A stretch of 64,000 nt of DNA from G963662905 sp963662905 (GTDB lineage Bacteria > Bacteroidota > Bacteroidia > Bacteroidales > WRLA01): NCBI GenBank assembly GCA_963662905.2, contig CAXXFD010000002.1:1-64000 (forward strand), in the 5' to 3' direction. The notes below the pieces were generated by a model. That model was given only the letters and a program-made list of their open reading frames with translations. It had not been told where the DNA came from and searched no databases. Shown piece after piece: positions 48,301 through 56,772 of the stretch. The stretch's first letter is position 1. Each line of letters opens with the position of its first letter. The translations under genes and the position numbers were made by a program.

Positions 48301-48867
48301 CCTACCCAGTTTTTAAAAAACGGCAATATGGACGCTTCTTTGAGTGGCAAAACGGATCTTCTTTTCGATAAACTCGATAGCATCACCGAAAGCAGTGAAA
48401 AGGTTCTTATTTTTACGCAATTTGCTGAAATGGGTAAACTCCTGCAGTATTTTATCCGCGAACGTTATCATAATGAGCCTTTATATTATCACGGGGGATG
48501 TTCCATCAAAGAACGTGCAGAAATGGTCGATCGTTTCCAAAACAACCGCGCCGACAAAATTTTTATCCTTTCCATAAAAGCTGCCGGAACAGGCCTGAAC
48601 CTTACTGCTGCCAATCATGTGATTCATTACGACCTCTGGTGGAATCCTGCCGTGGAAGCACAGGCAACCGACAGGGCGTATCGTATTGGCCAGAAAAACA
48701 ATGTAATGGTACACCGTTTTATTACCAGCAACACTTTTGAAGAAAAAATCAACGAAATGATCAATAAGAAAAAAGCATTGGCCGAAATGACCGTTGCAAC
48801 AGGCGAAAACTGGATTGGGAACCTGAGCAACAAAGAACTGCACGATATCTTCTGTTTGGGGAAATGA
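45355..48867 (+). CDS. SNF2-family helicase with SWIM zinc finger
   Basis: 1170 residues from ATG 45355 (MSSFGKTWWGEQWLNSL, the usual family start); the frame extends 13 codons upstream from a TTG. SWIM finger CSCPDWAVPCKHLASVIY begins near residue 122. The SNF2 ATPase shows DDMGLGKTLQ near 722, VIDEAQNIKN near 819, SGTPVENRLSEFW, and the helicase C domain KVLIFTQFAEM with GTGLNL and YRIGQ. These proteins move along double-stranded DNA and displace bound proteins; the bacterial role is unclear. It stands alone, with no operon partner. Confidence 0.9.
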   Translation: MSSFGKTWWGEQWLNSLNNIDYSNRLPRGATYARKGAVKKISIKGNHIAAKVQGTRVRPYNIDVIMPPFFDPELSNFIKELSRRPAIISKMLNRELDPAVLSLAEQFNLKVFPKQWSDLKMNCSCPDWAVPCKHLASVIYKVSAEIDNNPFLVFTLHNVDLLAELEKLGIVIKKENTEIPQLRKLYFQKDKMAGDYNPDDAYKKLSFSSLKPIDEALTSLLTPFPPFYTASKSDFREKYKGHLRSIVKSVQKVAKGKISLPAFFEEAYSDHSGLGYHSENTLIMDNSFKARVFINGQSYSVGDFLSSLSQIQSSKTLDYQPSTASLHTALHFAVQLVANGAIIPQIVQIPGKSFAIRWLPAVLSKDVKKLNDELETMLPPELFVWQEENRKIKVSKDRAMNLLSLFITEIVQLACVKADKDIFERLFFNSLCYPFNQPGEEELAGGIQSWLQKFYITQGNYKPMLLVEELEDEKFRISMQIENSKEANSLPFPLKEVLKSETFNHIRYEILQSIAQLSSFIKGLDDYINTSGEQEIVMDNLAFAPFLMELIPAIRLLDISVMLPKSLKNILTPKASVRLEANDTTQGFLKLNDLMSFEWQVAIGATVMGEEEFRKLLSTSSGLIKFKSNYIYAEQQDIEKLYKHFHQSKGMSAFEMLRTALSGEYHGARVALSDEVIKLIEKLTNFREIDLPQNLQAKLRPYQKRGYSWVYRNAQIGFGSVLADDMGLGKTLQVIATILKFKEEGLLDKKKALVVAPTGLLTNWQAEVKKFAPSLQTVIYHGANRKLDCIDQSDILLTSYGIARSDADILKKKKWQAVVIDEAQNIKNQRTAQTKAIKSIKADTFIAMSGTPVENRLSEFWSIMDYSNRGFLGSQKEFSETYANPIEQLNDKNTAEKLKMVTSPFLMRRLKSDKSIISDLPEKIEIDSFASLNKEQASLYQSTLIEAMEVIEKAPTDDSKKLFVRQGLVLQMILALKQICNHPTQFLKNGNMDASLSGKTDLLFDKLDSITESSEKVLIFTQFAEMGKLLQYFIRERYHNEPLYYHGGCSIKERAEMVDRFQNNRADKIFILSIKAAGTGLNLTAANHVIHYDLWWNPAVEAQATDRAYRIGQKNNVMVHRFITSNTFEEKINEMINKKKALAEMTVATGENWIGNLSNKELHDIFCLGK

Positions 48868-49311
48868 TTCATGCATCGGAAAGCCAATGATCAGGATTTC
48901 ATAGGCAGAAAGGAGCGGTATTACTGCCTGTAAATGCTATCGGGAAGCATTCTCAGTTTATTTTAAAGTTTACCTCAATGTGCGGAGCGCAAAGATCCCT
49001 TCTTCAGAATCGCCTGTGGTTTATGTTTTTGGGCTAACGCCATGGTGGTAAGCCCATAATTCCGCAATAAAAAACATTTTATGCTTAAAATCTCATGCGC
49101 CGAAAAGACGTTTTGGCAAGTCCGGAAGATGATGAAAAGCTTGAGCAATCCGGTCAGCTCCGCAAAATATTGGATAATCCCTTCGTTTTCGAATAGTGAT
49201 TAAATCTTCAATAATCTGAAAAAGTTGTAAAGCCAGGTATCAGGCGCAGGCTTATTTTTTCCTGCTTTGATAAGCTTGTATTTCTAAATTTAGGCTTGAA
49301 ATTTTGTTTTC
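48868..49311. other. Intergenic, no gene recognised
   Basis: A 33-codon frame from about 49094 reads MRRKDVLASPEDDEKLEQ and RKILDNPFVFE; it looks like coding sequence but is too short to assign and may be a remnant. An imperfect hairpin lies around GGGCTAACGCCATGG at 49031-49056. Confidence 0.4.
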
Positions 49312-50142
49312 TTATTTTCCGTGAAACTTATACGAAACCCCAAGCGTAATGCTCAGGTTGGTATTGCGTGCATCCGAGCTGATGCCGTAATAGTTCTTGA
49401 GCTCACGTACAAGCGGGGAATCCGGAATATTTATCCAGGTATTGGCGTTGAGTGCGTCGATTTTTGCAAGTCCGTAGCTGTACCTGCAGCGTGCAATAAT
49501 ATCTATGCTCCCGCTTATTTTTTGCTTGAATCCCCCGCCAATAATCAAACCATAGTCGAATGATGTGGTATGTCCGGGAGTGGCATCGGGGATATCGTGC
49601 CAGCAATTGCACATCGGCCGGTCATCCCCTGCATCCATCCACGATCTGCATTCTTCAACATAGATGTAGCTTCGCATCCAAATTCCACTATATAAACCCG
49701 CTTCTAAAAAAATGCGGGCTGATTTTAGCAGATAACGTCTGTAAACCAAAGGGATTACTAAATAATCATTTGTTAGTTTTTTAAGATAGCTGTAATGTTG
49801 ATAGCTTCCGTAATCGCTTGTCCAGCTTGTATCGTATTTCAGATTATTGCCTTTTGTTTCAAAATAAAAACCCACCAAAAAACTTTGCCTGGCATCCAAA
49901 TGATACTCGGCATCAACACCAAATGTCAATCCTTTATATGATTCTCCTTCATATTTCGGACTGATATAAAGAAAATTATAGTGAGAATCGAACGGATTCG
50001 TTTTCACAAAAAAGGGATCACGATTTATAAAGCCTGAGATATTCAGGCCATAATGAAAATTAAGGGAAAAGCCTGTGCTGTCCTGTGCAAAGGACGCGAT
50101 TATTAAAAGGCTTAAAATGATTAAGGTGTAGAGTTTTTTCAT
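49312..50142 (-). CDS. Outer-membrane beta-barrel protein (paralogue 1)
   Basis: 276 residues. Signal peptide MKKLYTLIILSLLIIASFAQ, then alternating amphipathic strands rich in Y and F (GVDAEYHLDARQSFLVGFYFE, IPLVYRRYLLKSARIFLEAGLY) and a C-terminal strand LSITLGVSYKFHG ending the barrel. This is the porin-like PorT/OmpW-type barrel common in Bacteroidota; substrate unknown. It is a tandem duplicate of the gene at 50157-50984. Confidence 0.75.
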   Translation of the reverse strand: MKKLYTLIILSLLIIASFAQDSTGFSLNFHYGLNISGFINRDPFFVKTNPFDSHYNFLYISPKYEGESYKGLTFGVDAEYHLDARQSFLVGFYFETKGNNLKYDTSWTSDYGSYQHYSYLKKLTNDYLVIPLVYRRYLLKSARIFLEAGLYSGIWMRSYIYVEECRSWMDAGDDRPMCNCWHDIPDATPGHTTSFDYGLIIGGGFKQKISGSIDIIARCRYSYGLAKIDALNANTWINIPDSPLVRELKNYYGISSDARNTNLSITLGVSYKFHGK

Positions 50143-50156
50143 TGATTTTAAGCTGT

Positions 50157-50984
50157 TTATATTTTATAGGAAATTCCAATCGTAATACTCAGGCTGGTAT
50201 TGCGTGCATCCGAGCTGATACCATAGTAGTTTTTTAGATTATATACAGAGGGAAAATTTGGCATGATTTTTTCCCAGCTATTTTCATTGAGTGCATCAAT
50301 TTTAACAAGTCCATAGCTATATCTGAGGCGCGCATTAATTCCTAGTTGATTTGTGAGCATGTACTTATATCCAGCACCTAAAACCAGTCCATAGTCAAAG
50401 GATGTAGTATGGTTTTCAATCCCCTCATGAAAGCAGTACATATAGGATTTCCAGGGTTGGCTTTCACCTTCGTACAGTATAGACAGATATTCTGCCTCAA
50501 AAATAAAGCTCTTTAACCAAATGCCACCATAAAAGCCGGCTTCCAGAAACAATTTGCGGTTTTTCAGGATATAACGCCTGTAAACCAAAGGAATGACCAG
50601 GTAGTCATTGTTTATTTTCCTTTGAAATTCAAGTTCATTAAAGGATCCAAAAGGTGTTGTCCAGCTGGAATCAAGATGTTGGTTATAGCCTTTGGCTTCC
50701 AGATAAAAACCTAAAACAACACTTTGTTGTGCATTAATATGATATTCAGCACCAAGTCCTAGTATCGGTTCGGTCTGAGCATCATCAATATAACTGGTGC
50801 CAATATTCACTGAATGCACAATATACTGTTGGGGCTTATAAAGATTACGAAAAGCCGGATCGCGGTTCACAAAATTTGAAAAACTGATGCCCATCTGAAA
50901 ACTGATGGAAAAACCCGTACTGTCCTGCGCAAAGGATGGAATAATGAAGATGCTTAAAATGATTAAGGTGTAGAGTTTTTTCAT
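50157..50984 (-). CDS. Outer-membrane beta-barrel protein (paralogue 2)
   Basis: 275 residues. Signal peptide MKKLYTLIILSIFIIPSFAQ differs from paralogue 1 at a few positions. Shared blocks include AEYHINAQQSVVLGFYLEAKG, IPLVYRRYIL, LRYSYGLVKIDALNEN and YYGISSDARNTSLSIT. It precedes paralogue 1 by 14 bases in one operon, with the YpsA-like gene upstream by 14 bases. Loops between strands differ most, as expected for surface parts. Confidence 0.75.
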   Translation of the reverse strand: MKKLYTLIILSIFIIPSFAQDSTGFSISFQMGISFSNFVNRDPAFRNLYKPQQYIVHSVNIGTSYIDDAQTEPILGLGAEYHINAQQSVVLGFYLEAKGYNQHLDSSWTTPFGSFNELEFQRKINNDYLVIPLVYRRYILKNRKLFLEAGFYGGIWLKSFIFEAEYLSILYEGESQPWKSYMYCFHEGIENHTTSFDYGLVLGAGYKYMLTNQLGINARLRYSYGLVKIDALNENSWEKIMPNFPSVYNLKNYYGISSDARNTSLSITIGISYKI

Positions 50985-50998
50985 TGGGTTTAATTTGC

Positions 50999-51481
50999 TT
51001 ATTTCGTTTTTGGCTGATTAACGATTTCGGAAAGAAGTTTCATTAAAAAGGGCTTAACCGCCTCATAAATCCCTTCTTCCGAACTTTCGCGCGGTCCGGC
51101 GATATTGAGCACACGGATTTTGTTTTGGTCAATCCAGTCCATAATATCTTCTATACTGTTTTGCCGGTCCAAACACACTTTGAGGCAGGTTTTATTGTGC
51201 TTTTCACAAAAAGCAGATGTAAGCTCCGTTCCTTTATCCATTTGTTTCTTATAGCAAATCAAACTTGCGTCGCTTTCCAATACATTTTTTAAAGTCCGAT
51301 CGGTATATTCGCCTGATGTCAATTCTATTAGCGGATAATGCTCAGGAATCCTTCCATCCTCTGCCCTACGGCCTTTGGGACACAAACCTCCTGTCTCAAT
51401 GCCAAGTTCCATAGCGGCATCCAGTGCAGCACGGTCTGCCCCGCTTTGTCCTCCGCTGATGATTTTAATTATTTTGTTCAC
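50999..51481 (-). CDS. Putative molybdenum-carrier/YpsA-like protein
   Basis: 160 residues, Rossmann-like. The start IISGGQSGADRAALDAAMEL is the nucleotide- or ligand-binding loop of the YpsA/SLOG superfamily (molybdenum carrier family). It is followed by GLCPKGRRAEDG, ASLICYKK, DKGTELTSAFCEKH and NIAGPRESSEEGI. SLOG-type domains bind nucleotides; the true ligand here is not known. It leads the operon with the two barrel genes. Confidence 0.75.
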   Translation of the reverse strand: MNKIIKIISGGQSGADRAALDAAMELGIETGGLCPKGRRAEDGRIPEHYPLIELTSGEYTDRTLKNVLESDASLICYKKQMDKGTELTSAFCEKHNKTCLKVCLDRQNSIEDIMDWIDQNKIRVLNIAGPRESSEEGIYEAVKPFLMKLLSEIVNQPKTK

Positions 51482-51547
51482 GATTCTAACAGTTCCAGTA
51501 ATAATTTCGCAAGGTATAAAATTTCTGATAGCATTATACTTAATGAA

Positions 51548-52330
51548 TTATTCAAGAATCTTCCAATACCCCCCCTTATCAGGCCCAATACGTTCCAGTT
51601 TGCCTTTCTCTTTAAAACTTGCAATGTGCTTTGCTACAGCTCGACGGCTAATATTTAGTTTATCAGCAATAATAATTGTTGTTATATAAGGATCTTCTGC
51701 CATCATTTCAAGAATTTTCTGTGAACTTTTCTGTGAACTTTTCTGTGAACTTTTCTGTGAACTATTTTTTCGGGTCCGATCAAAATCCTGCTCAAAAGGA
51801 AAACTAATCTCAAGAAAATTTTCTGAAAAATTAAAAATATCCTTCTTGTAAGACCTTAAAATTCGATGGACCCCTGATCCCAACTGCTCCACCATTCTTA
51901 AATCCCTATATACACGCATGAGTTCTCTATTGCGTGGTAATGAACGCCCTGCAAAAAATTCTCTTTTGCTCAAACCCTGAACTAAACCGCCATAAGAAGT
52001 AATGGTTAACCTGTCTGAATAAATCTCTACAACAGGAGGCACTTCAGAAGTGTAATCATTATGAACGATGGCGTTAATCAATGCCTCTCTTAAAGCTGTC
52101 TCATCTATCAATCTCTTTTGCAGTCGCTCAGCAGATCCGGTAATCTTTGTAAATGTTGTGTTTTCTACTTCCAGTTTATCCAGAACACTGCGGGTTGCCT
52201 TTAATAATGAACATAAACCAAACTCAACATTCTCAATCAATTCTGTTTTATCTGTTCCCGCATATTTCGCTACTTTCATTGAAACTGCGTTATTATCCGC
52301 TAGTAAATATGCTACATAATTAAATTGATT
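51548..52330 (-). pseudogene. 5'-truncated AlbA_2/HATPase regulator
   Basis: An ATG at 52279 gives 243 residues, but homology-like reading continues upstream in frame to 52330 (FNYVAYLLADNNAVSMKVAKY), where it meets a stop. The AlbA_2 DNA-binding domain expected before that is missing. The remainder has LIDETALREALINAIVHNDY, YGGLVQGLSKREFF and a C-terminal winged helix IADKLNISRRAVAKHIASF. A run of (SSQK)x4 from a 12-base repeat (51721-51764) lies in the linker. It may be expressed as a short form, but is most likely decayed. Confidence 0.6.
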
Positions 52331-52390
52331 TTAATAACAAGATTTAATTTAAATACTCACCGAATGATTTTTGGTAATCCCTTAAACAAA

Positions 52391-52416
52391 AAAAGCCCTC
52401 CAAATTGGAAGGCTTT
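52391..52416 (-). terminator. Terminator of hydro-lyase gene
   Basis: AAAGCCCTCCAA pairs with TTGGAAGGCTTT (one mismatch), and on the minus strand a run of T follows. It lies about 70 bases past the stop of the minus-strand dehydratase gene. Confidence 0.75.
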
Positions 52417-52484
52417 GCTTATTCAATATATCAAGAGACTACAATTTAGTATTTGTCCAAAAAGTCAGGTTTGCGGATCGGAAA

Positions 52485-54263
52485 CTATTTCGATTTAATA
52501 TAATTCACCAGCCCCTTCTGATTAAAAATATTCATCAGCTGCTCGGGCAGTGGATTAAAGCGGAATTCCTTATCAGCGATGCGCACAATACCTTTATCGA
52601 GTTGTACATCCACTTCAGCTCCGGCTTCATAAGCATTTACAGCTTCCGGTAGTACCAGAATCGGAAGTCCCTGGTTTACAGACGAACGATAAAAAATACG
52701 GTTTACCGATTTTACAATAACGGCTTTCACGCCGGCATGAGCCAAACCAACAGCCGGATGCTCGCGTGAGCTGCCACAGCCGAAGTTTGCTCCGGCTACC
52801 AAGACATCGCCTTCGCCTACCCTATCTTTAAAACTGGCATCAAAGCCTTCGAAAAGATGGGGCATAATTTTTTCCGGTTCAGAGCTTTTTACGGCATAGG
52901 TGAGGTTTCCGGCAAACATCAAGTCGGTATTGATATTGTCGGCATCGGCATAATTCCAAACACCTTTGATATAGCGGTCGTCTCCTTCGGCAATATCAAC
53001 GGTATCTCCTTTTTCCACTTTGTAGGGATATTTCTCGTTTGCTGGCTCATGGCGCGGATCGGTAATCTCGCCTTTTACGGCCGACCATGCCACCGCTGCC
53101 GGACTGGCCAGATATACGAAACTCTCTTTATTGCCCATGCGGCCTTTAAAATTCCGGTTGGCCGTGCTGATCACATTAAATCCGTCGGCGGGAATCCCCT
53201 GCCCTGTTCCCAGGCATGGTCCACAACTGGCTGCCAGTACATTGGCTCCGGCTTCCATAAATACTTCGATCAGCCCTTCGCGCAACGCCTGCAGGTAAAT
53301 CTTTTGTGAAGCAGGTACAATCAACATTTGCACATCGGGATGTACTTTATGGTCGCGCAATACCAAAGCGGCTTCCATCAAATCTTCAAAGCGGCCATTG
53401 GTACAGGTTCCGATGAGTGCCTGATGGATTTTTGTGCCTTTCACTTCGGCCAGTGCTTTAACGTTATCTACTTGATGTGGCACAGCAACCAGCGGATAAA
53501 GCTCGTTTAGGTCGATTTCGATTTCGCGGGCATAAACGGCATCATCGTCGGCCCAAACACCTTTGATTTCTTCGCCTTCGAAAAATTCTGCCAGCACTTC
53601 ATCAGCCGGGAAAACGGCATTTTTAGCGCCCATTTCCGAAGCCAGGTTAGTAAGCGTCATACGTTGCGGAACGGTCAGGCTTTTTACGCCTTCGCCATGA
53701 TATTCAATGCTCATATAATCGGCACCGCTCGATCCGATCATGCCAATAATCCACAGGCTGATATCCTTGGCATAAACGCCTTGTGGCAGCTCGCCATGCA
53801 GGGTGATTTTAATGGTTTCGGGCACGCGGAACCATGTTTCGCCCTGTTTCCAGAGTCCGGCGGCTTCCGTGCGGTCTATACCCGCAGCAAAAGCATTGAA
53901 AGCTCCGGCAGTACAGGTATGGCTGTCGCTGCCAACGATCACCATCTCCGGACGGGCATATTCCGACATGATCTGGTGGCAAATCCCTTTGCCTGCATCG
54001 TGAAATTTAGTGATGCCGTATTCTTTCACCAGCTCCCTGATTTTCTGATAATCATTGGCCAGTTTGGCATTGGTTGGTGGTGCGTTATGATCCAGAACAA
54101 TCAATAACTGATTGGGATCGAAAGGCTTTTGGCCATTCATTTTTTGAAATGTTCCGGCGATACTGGCTGTATTATCGTGCGTTAGAACGATATCCGGTTT
54201 TCTAAAAACGATGGAACCCGCATCGGCTCCAAAAATCTTCTCAGCAAAAGTTTTTCCAGGCAT
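52485..54263 (-). CDS. Fused LeuC/LeuD-type hydro-lyase (aconitase superfamily)
   Basis: 592 residues from ATG 54263 (MPGKTFAEKIFG). Large-subunit part: GICHQIMSEYARPEMVIVGSDSHT, GTCTNGRFED and ASCGPCLG, whose three cysteines bind the [4Fe-4S] cluster. The C-terminal 150 residues are the swivelling small subunit with GANFGCGSSREHP and the S-R pair. Separate subunits are normal for isopropylmalate isomerase; fused forms include homoaconitase and dimethylmalate dehydratase-like enzymes. The substrate cannot be told. No leucine-biosynthesis neighbours are present, so a catabolic or other 2-hydroxyacid substrate is possible. Confidence 0.85.
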   Translation of the reverse strand: MPGKTFAEKIFGADAGSIVFRKPDIVLTHDNTASIAGTFQKMNGQKPFDPNQLLIVLDHNAPPTNAKLANDYQKIRELVKEYGITKFHDAGKGICHQIMSEYARPEMVIVGSDSHTCTAGAFNAFAAGIDRTEAAGLWKQGETWFRVPETIKITLHGELPQGVYAKDISLWIIGMIGSSGADYMSIEYHGEGVKSLTVPQRMTLTNLASEMGAKNAVFPADEVLAEFFEGEEIKGVWADDDAVYAREIEIDLNELYPLVAVPHQVDNVKALAEVKGTKIHQALIGTCTNGRFEDLMEAALVLRDHKVHPDVQMLIVPASQKIYLQALREGLIEVFMEAGANVLAASCGPCLGTGQGIPADGFNVISTANRNFKGRMGNKESFVYLASPAAVAWSAVKGEITDPRHEPANEKYPYKVEKGDTVDIAEGDDRYIKGVWNYADADNINTDLMFAGNLTYAVKSSEPEKIMPHLFEGFDASFKDRVGEGDVLVAGANFGCGSSREHPAVGLAHAGVKAVIVKSVNRIFYRSSVNQGLPILVLPEAVNAYEAGAEVDVQLDKGIVRIADKEFRFNPLPEQLMNIFNQKGLVNYIKSK

Positions 54264-55530
54264 GTATTTAAATTTTGGTTTGTATTCCAATTTCAAAAAT
54301 AGAAAGAATTGGTTTGATCTGTTCAAAAAGCTGTGCCGGAAAATAATTTAGGATGGTTTTAATTTGTGGAAAAGATCGAAATCAAATTTTTTCCGCAAAT
54401 TCTTCATTGCAATATCAGATATATTAATACTGTAACCATACCAATTTGTTCAACATATTCAGAAATTTATATGTGAAAATAGATTGATTCTGGATTCAAT
54501 TTCACTATTAAACGACTAAATTCAAAATCAATCGGATGTATAGTTGTATTAAATTGATTTACAATTAAATATAATGACATGAACCCAATTTTCTAAAACC
54601 TGTCCCTTCAAAAAACATTTCCAGCCGGACATTGCAAGGGCTTCTGTTTCTACTTTTTGAGCGGGTATGGTAAGTAAAGCTGTGCTCTTTGATGGAATTC
54701 TAAGCATCGGGAACTCACCCTATATGCGGCACGTCATTCGACAGGCTCAAAAACAACTGTTTTTACTGTCCGGCCCGCGGTTTTAACGCGGATGATTCAT
54801 ATTTCGATAACATTCTGATTTCAGTTATACGAAAAAACTACGTATTTAGAGTCCGTCCCTAAATCAGAGCAGGGCAAACGCATCATAAATATTATACCAT
54901 TCTTTGACAATCCTATTCCTATGCATTTCAAATTCATTGGTAATAAAGCTGTTAGCTGTCTAAATCTATTTCGGCTTCAATCCCAAAGGGATTGCATATC
55001 TATAAAAGGAAATGTTAATTAAAGGTTCGACCCCGGACGGGGTCGTATGTGGCGTTCTGTGGTAACTCTTTATACATATTTGACCGCTCTGCGGTCTAAG
55101 CCGATTTATCTTTTTGCGGCATTTTCAGGCTGTTGAGGGTTCTTGTTAAGCTTATAACCTCTCTGGTTTTCGCAAATGAAGCAATTTGCTGCTTTGTGCT
55201 TTAAACAGAAAAACTGTAATATATCAATCTGACACAAGACGTAAGTTTTTTTCAAACGCAACAAATATCCAGCCTGACAAATATAGCTTGATCAAGATGC
55301 GTTTGCCCTGTAAAGCAGAGTGCTTAATTCAGAATATTCAAAATCATAGTGTTAAACTGCAATGTGCTGCTATGCGCTGCATTGCGATGTGCTGCGATGT
55401 GCTGCGATGTGCTGAGCGTAGCCGAAGTAAGCGTAGCCGAAGTAAGCGTGCCAAAGTAAAACAGCCGAGCCAAAATTTACAATAGAATAAATAATCCAAA
55501 ATTTCGGAAGACATCAAGGACAGAGACCAA
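54264..55530. other. Long intergenic region with palindromes and simple repeats
   Basis: No gene seen in about 1.27 kb. Three palindromes lie close together: CAATCCCAAAGGGATTG (54978-54994), CGACCCCGGACGGGGTCG (55028-55045) and GACCGCTCTGCGGTC (55082-55096). A copy of the CGACAGGCTCA core is near 54739. From 55364 to 55450 GCGATGTGCT is repeated three times and AGCGTAGCCGAAGTA twice. These look like dispersed intergenic repeats of the genome. Confidence 0.5.
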
Positions 55531-56406
55531 CTAATGTGCCCTGTAAAATCCACCGGAACTACTATTCAACATATCACCTGTAAAACCCCCAAACTGAAAC
55601 TGCAGCAAACATTCCTCCATTTCGCCGGCAGAAGGCAAATTTTGGCCATTATAACAATCATGAATACGCTCATATTCAAAGAGATAAAAACTCCATCCAT
55701 ATTCTGTGGGATAGCTCATGGAATAGTGTTCATCGGATGTAAAACGCTCATAATCGACTGTATAAGTGCCGGAAAAGTTTTTTTGATATTCGAAAAAATC
55801 AGGTCGCGAAAAGCAGAAGGAACTGAGCAAACAGGGATATGCGGACATAAACGACCATTCGGGCACATCAAAATTCCGTGATATAATTTTAAACTTCAGG
55901 TCGATAACATCACCTTTTTTAATCCGATACAAGCAAAGGCTATATTTTACCATATCCTTTCCGGATGTTTTTTTATTTATATCCTTCGGTTTGATTTTTC
56001 TTTTACTGATTTTCCCATCCTGATTGCTTAAAACAAAACCTTTCATAAAGGAAATCTTTTGCTTCTCCCCCTTTTTATCGTTGAGCAGATACTCAAAAAC
56101 ATTAAAATCTTCAGGAAAATCTTCCAATACTTTGATGCGAATATGCCGATTTAAGCCCAATTCAAACATTTGAACTTTTAATCCCGGGCTTGCATAATCT
56201 GAGTCGGTCATATTGTCTTTCTGCACAATTTCGCATTTCGCTGCATCAAAGATTATCAAAGCTTTGGCAGAGCTGTCAAATTCACAGGCGGTAATTGCCC
56301 ATTCTTCTTCGGAAATTTTCCCCAAAAGCCTGCTTTGCCCCTTGCTGTTCCCGAAAAACAAGACCATCAAAACGAGGCTTAAGACGATGTACCCAACTTT
56401 CTTCAT
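55531..56406 (-). CDS. Secreted protein, DUF3857-like
   Basis: 291 residues. Signal peptide MKKVGYIVLSLVLMVLFFG with a small-residue site before QSRL. The order of strands (AKALIIFDAAKCEIV, LNRHIRIKVLEDFPE, YSLCLYRIKKGDVIDLKF, WSFMSAYPCLLS) resembles the DUF3857 domain that usually precedes a transglutaminase domain; here the transglutaminase part is absent and the protein ends in a serine- and glycine-rich tail. It stands alone. Assignment to DUF3857 is tentative. Confidence 0.5.
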   Translation of the reverse strand: MKKVGYIVLSLVLMVLFFGNSKGQSRLLGKISEEEWAITACEFDSSAKALIIFDAAKCEIVQKDNMTDSDYASPGLKVQMFELGLNRHIRIKVLEDFPEDFNVFEYLLNDKKGEKQKISFMKGFVLSNQDGKISKRKIKPKDINKKTSGKDMVKYSLCLYRIKKGDVIDLKFKIISRNFDVPEWSFMSAYPCLLSSFCFSRPDFFEYQKNFSGTYTVDYERFTSDEHYSMSYPTEYGWSFYLFEYERIHDCYNGQNLPSAGEMEECLLQFQFGGFTGDMLNSSSGGFYRAH

Positions 56407-56706
56407 CCGTTAATTATTATATTTTCATTTATTCCGCAATTCAGGCAGGCTTTTCCCAAAATATCAATACTTAATTCAAACAATTCGTTTTCGTCAGAGC
56501 TACATACAAACAGGACAAATATAGAAACATTATTAAAACAATAAAACAAAAACGGAAAGTACTATTAAACATGAGCAGCGACTTTTACTGCTTAACAAAT
56601 AGTTGTCGATATATTCAAATGAGCTTAACTCAAAACCAAACAGGCAGAGATAAATTTGCCATCCAATTAATTAATCCTTAAATCCGCAAACAGTTATTAA
56701 CAGAAA
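56407..56706. other. Intergenic between DUF3857-like gene and IS
   Basis: AT-rich, no gene or strong signal recognised. The left IS end may lie near 56700. Confidence 0.4.
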
Positions 56707-56750
56707 CCGTTAAAACATTGTGTAAAAGTATTTTACACAATGTTTAACGG
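56707..56750. repeat. Long inverted repeat at IS left end
   Basis: CCGTTAAAACATTGTGTAAA (from 56707) and TTTTACACAATGTTTAACGG (56731-56750) form a stem of about 20 pairs with one bulged A and a loop of three. It lies 22 bases before the transposase start, where it could block outside transcripts or ribosome access. Confidence 0.8.
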
Positions 56751-56772
56751 CTGAAAAATTTCATCTATTTTA

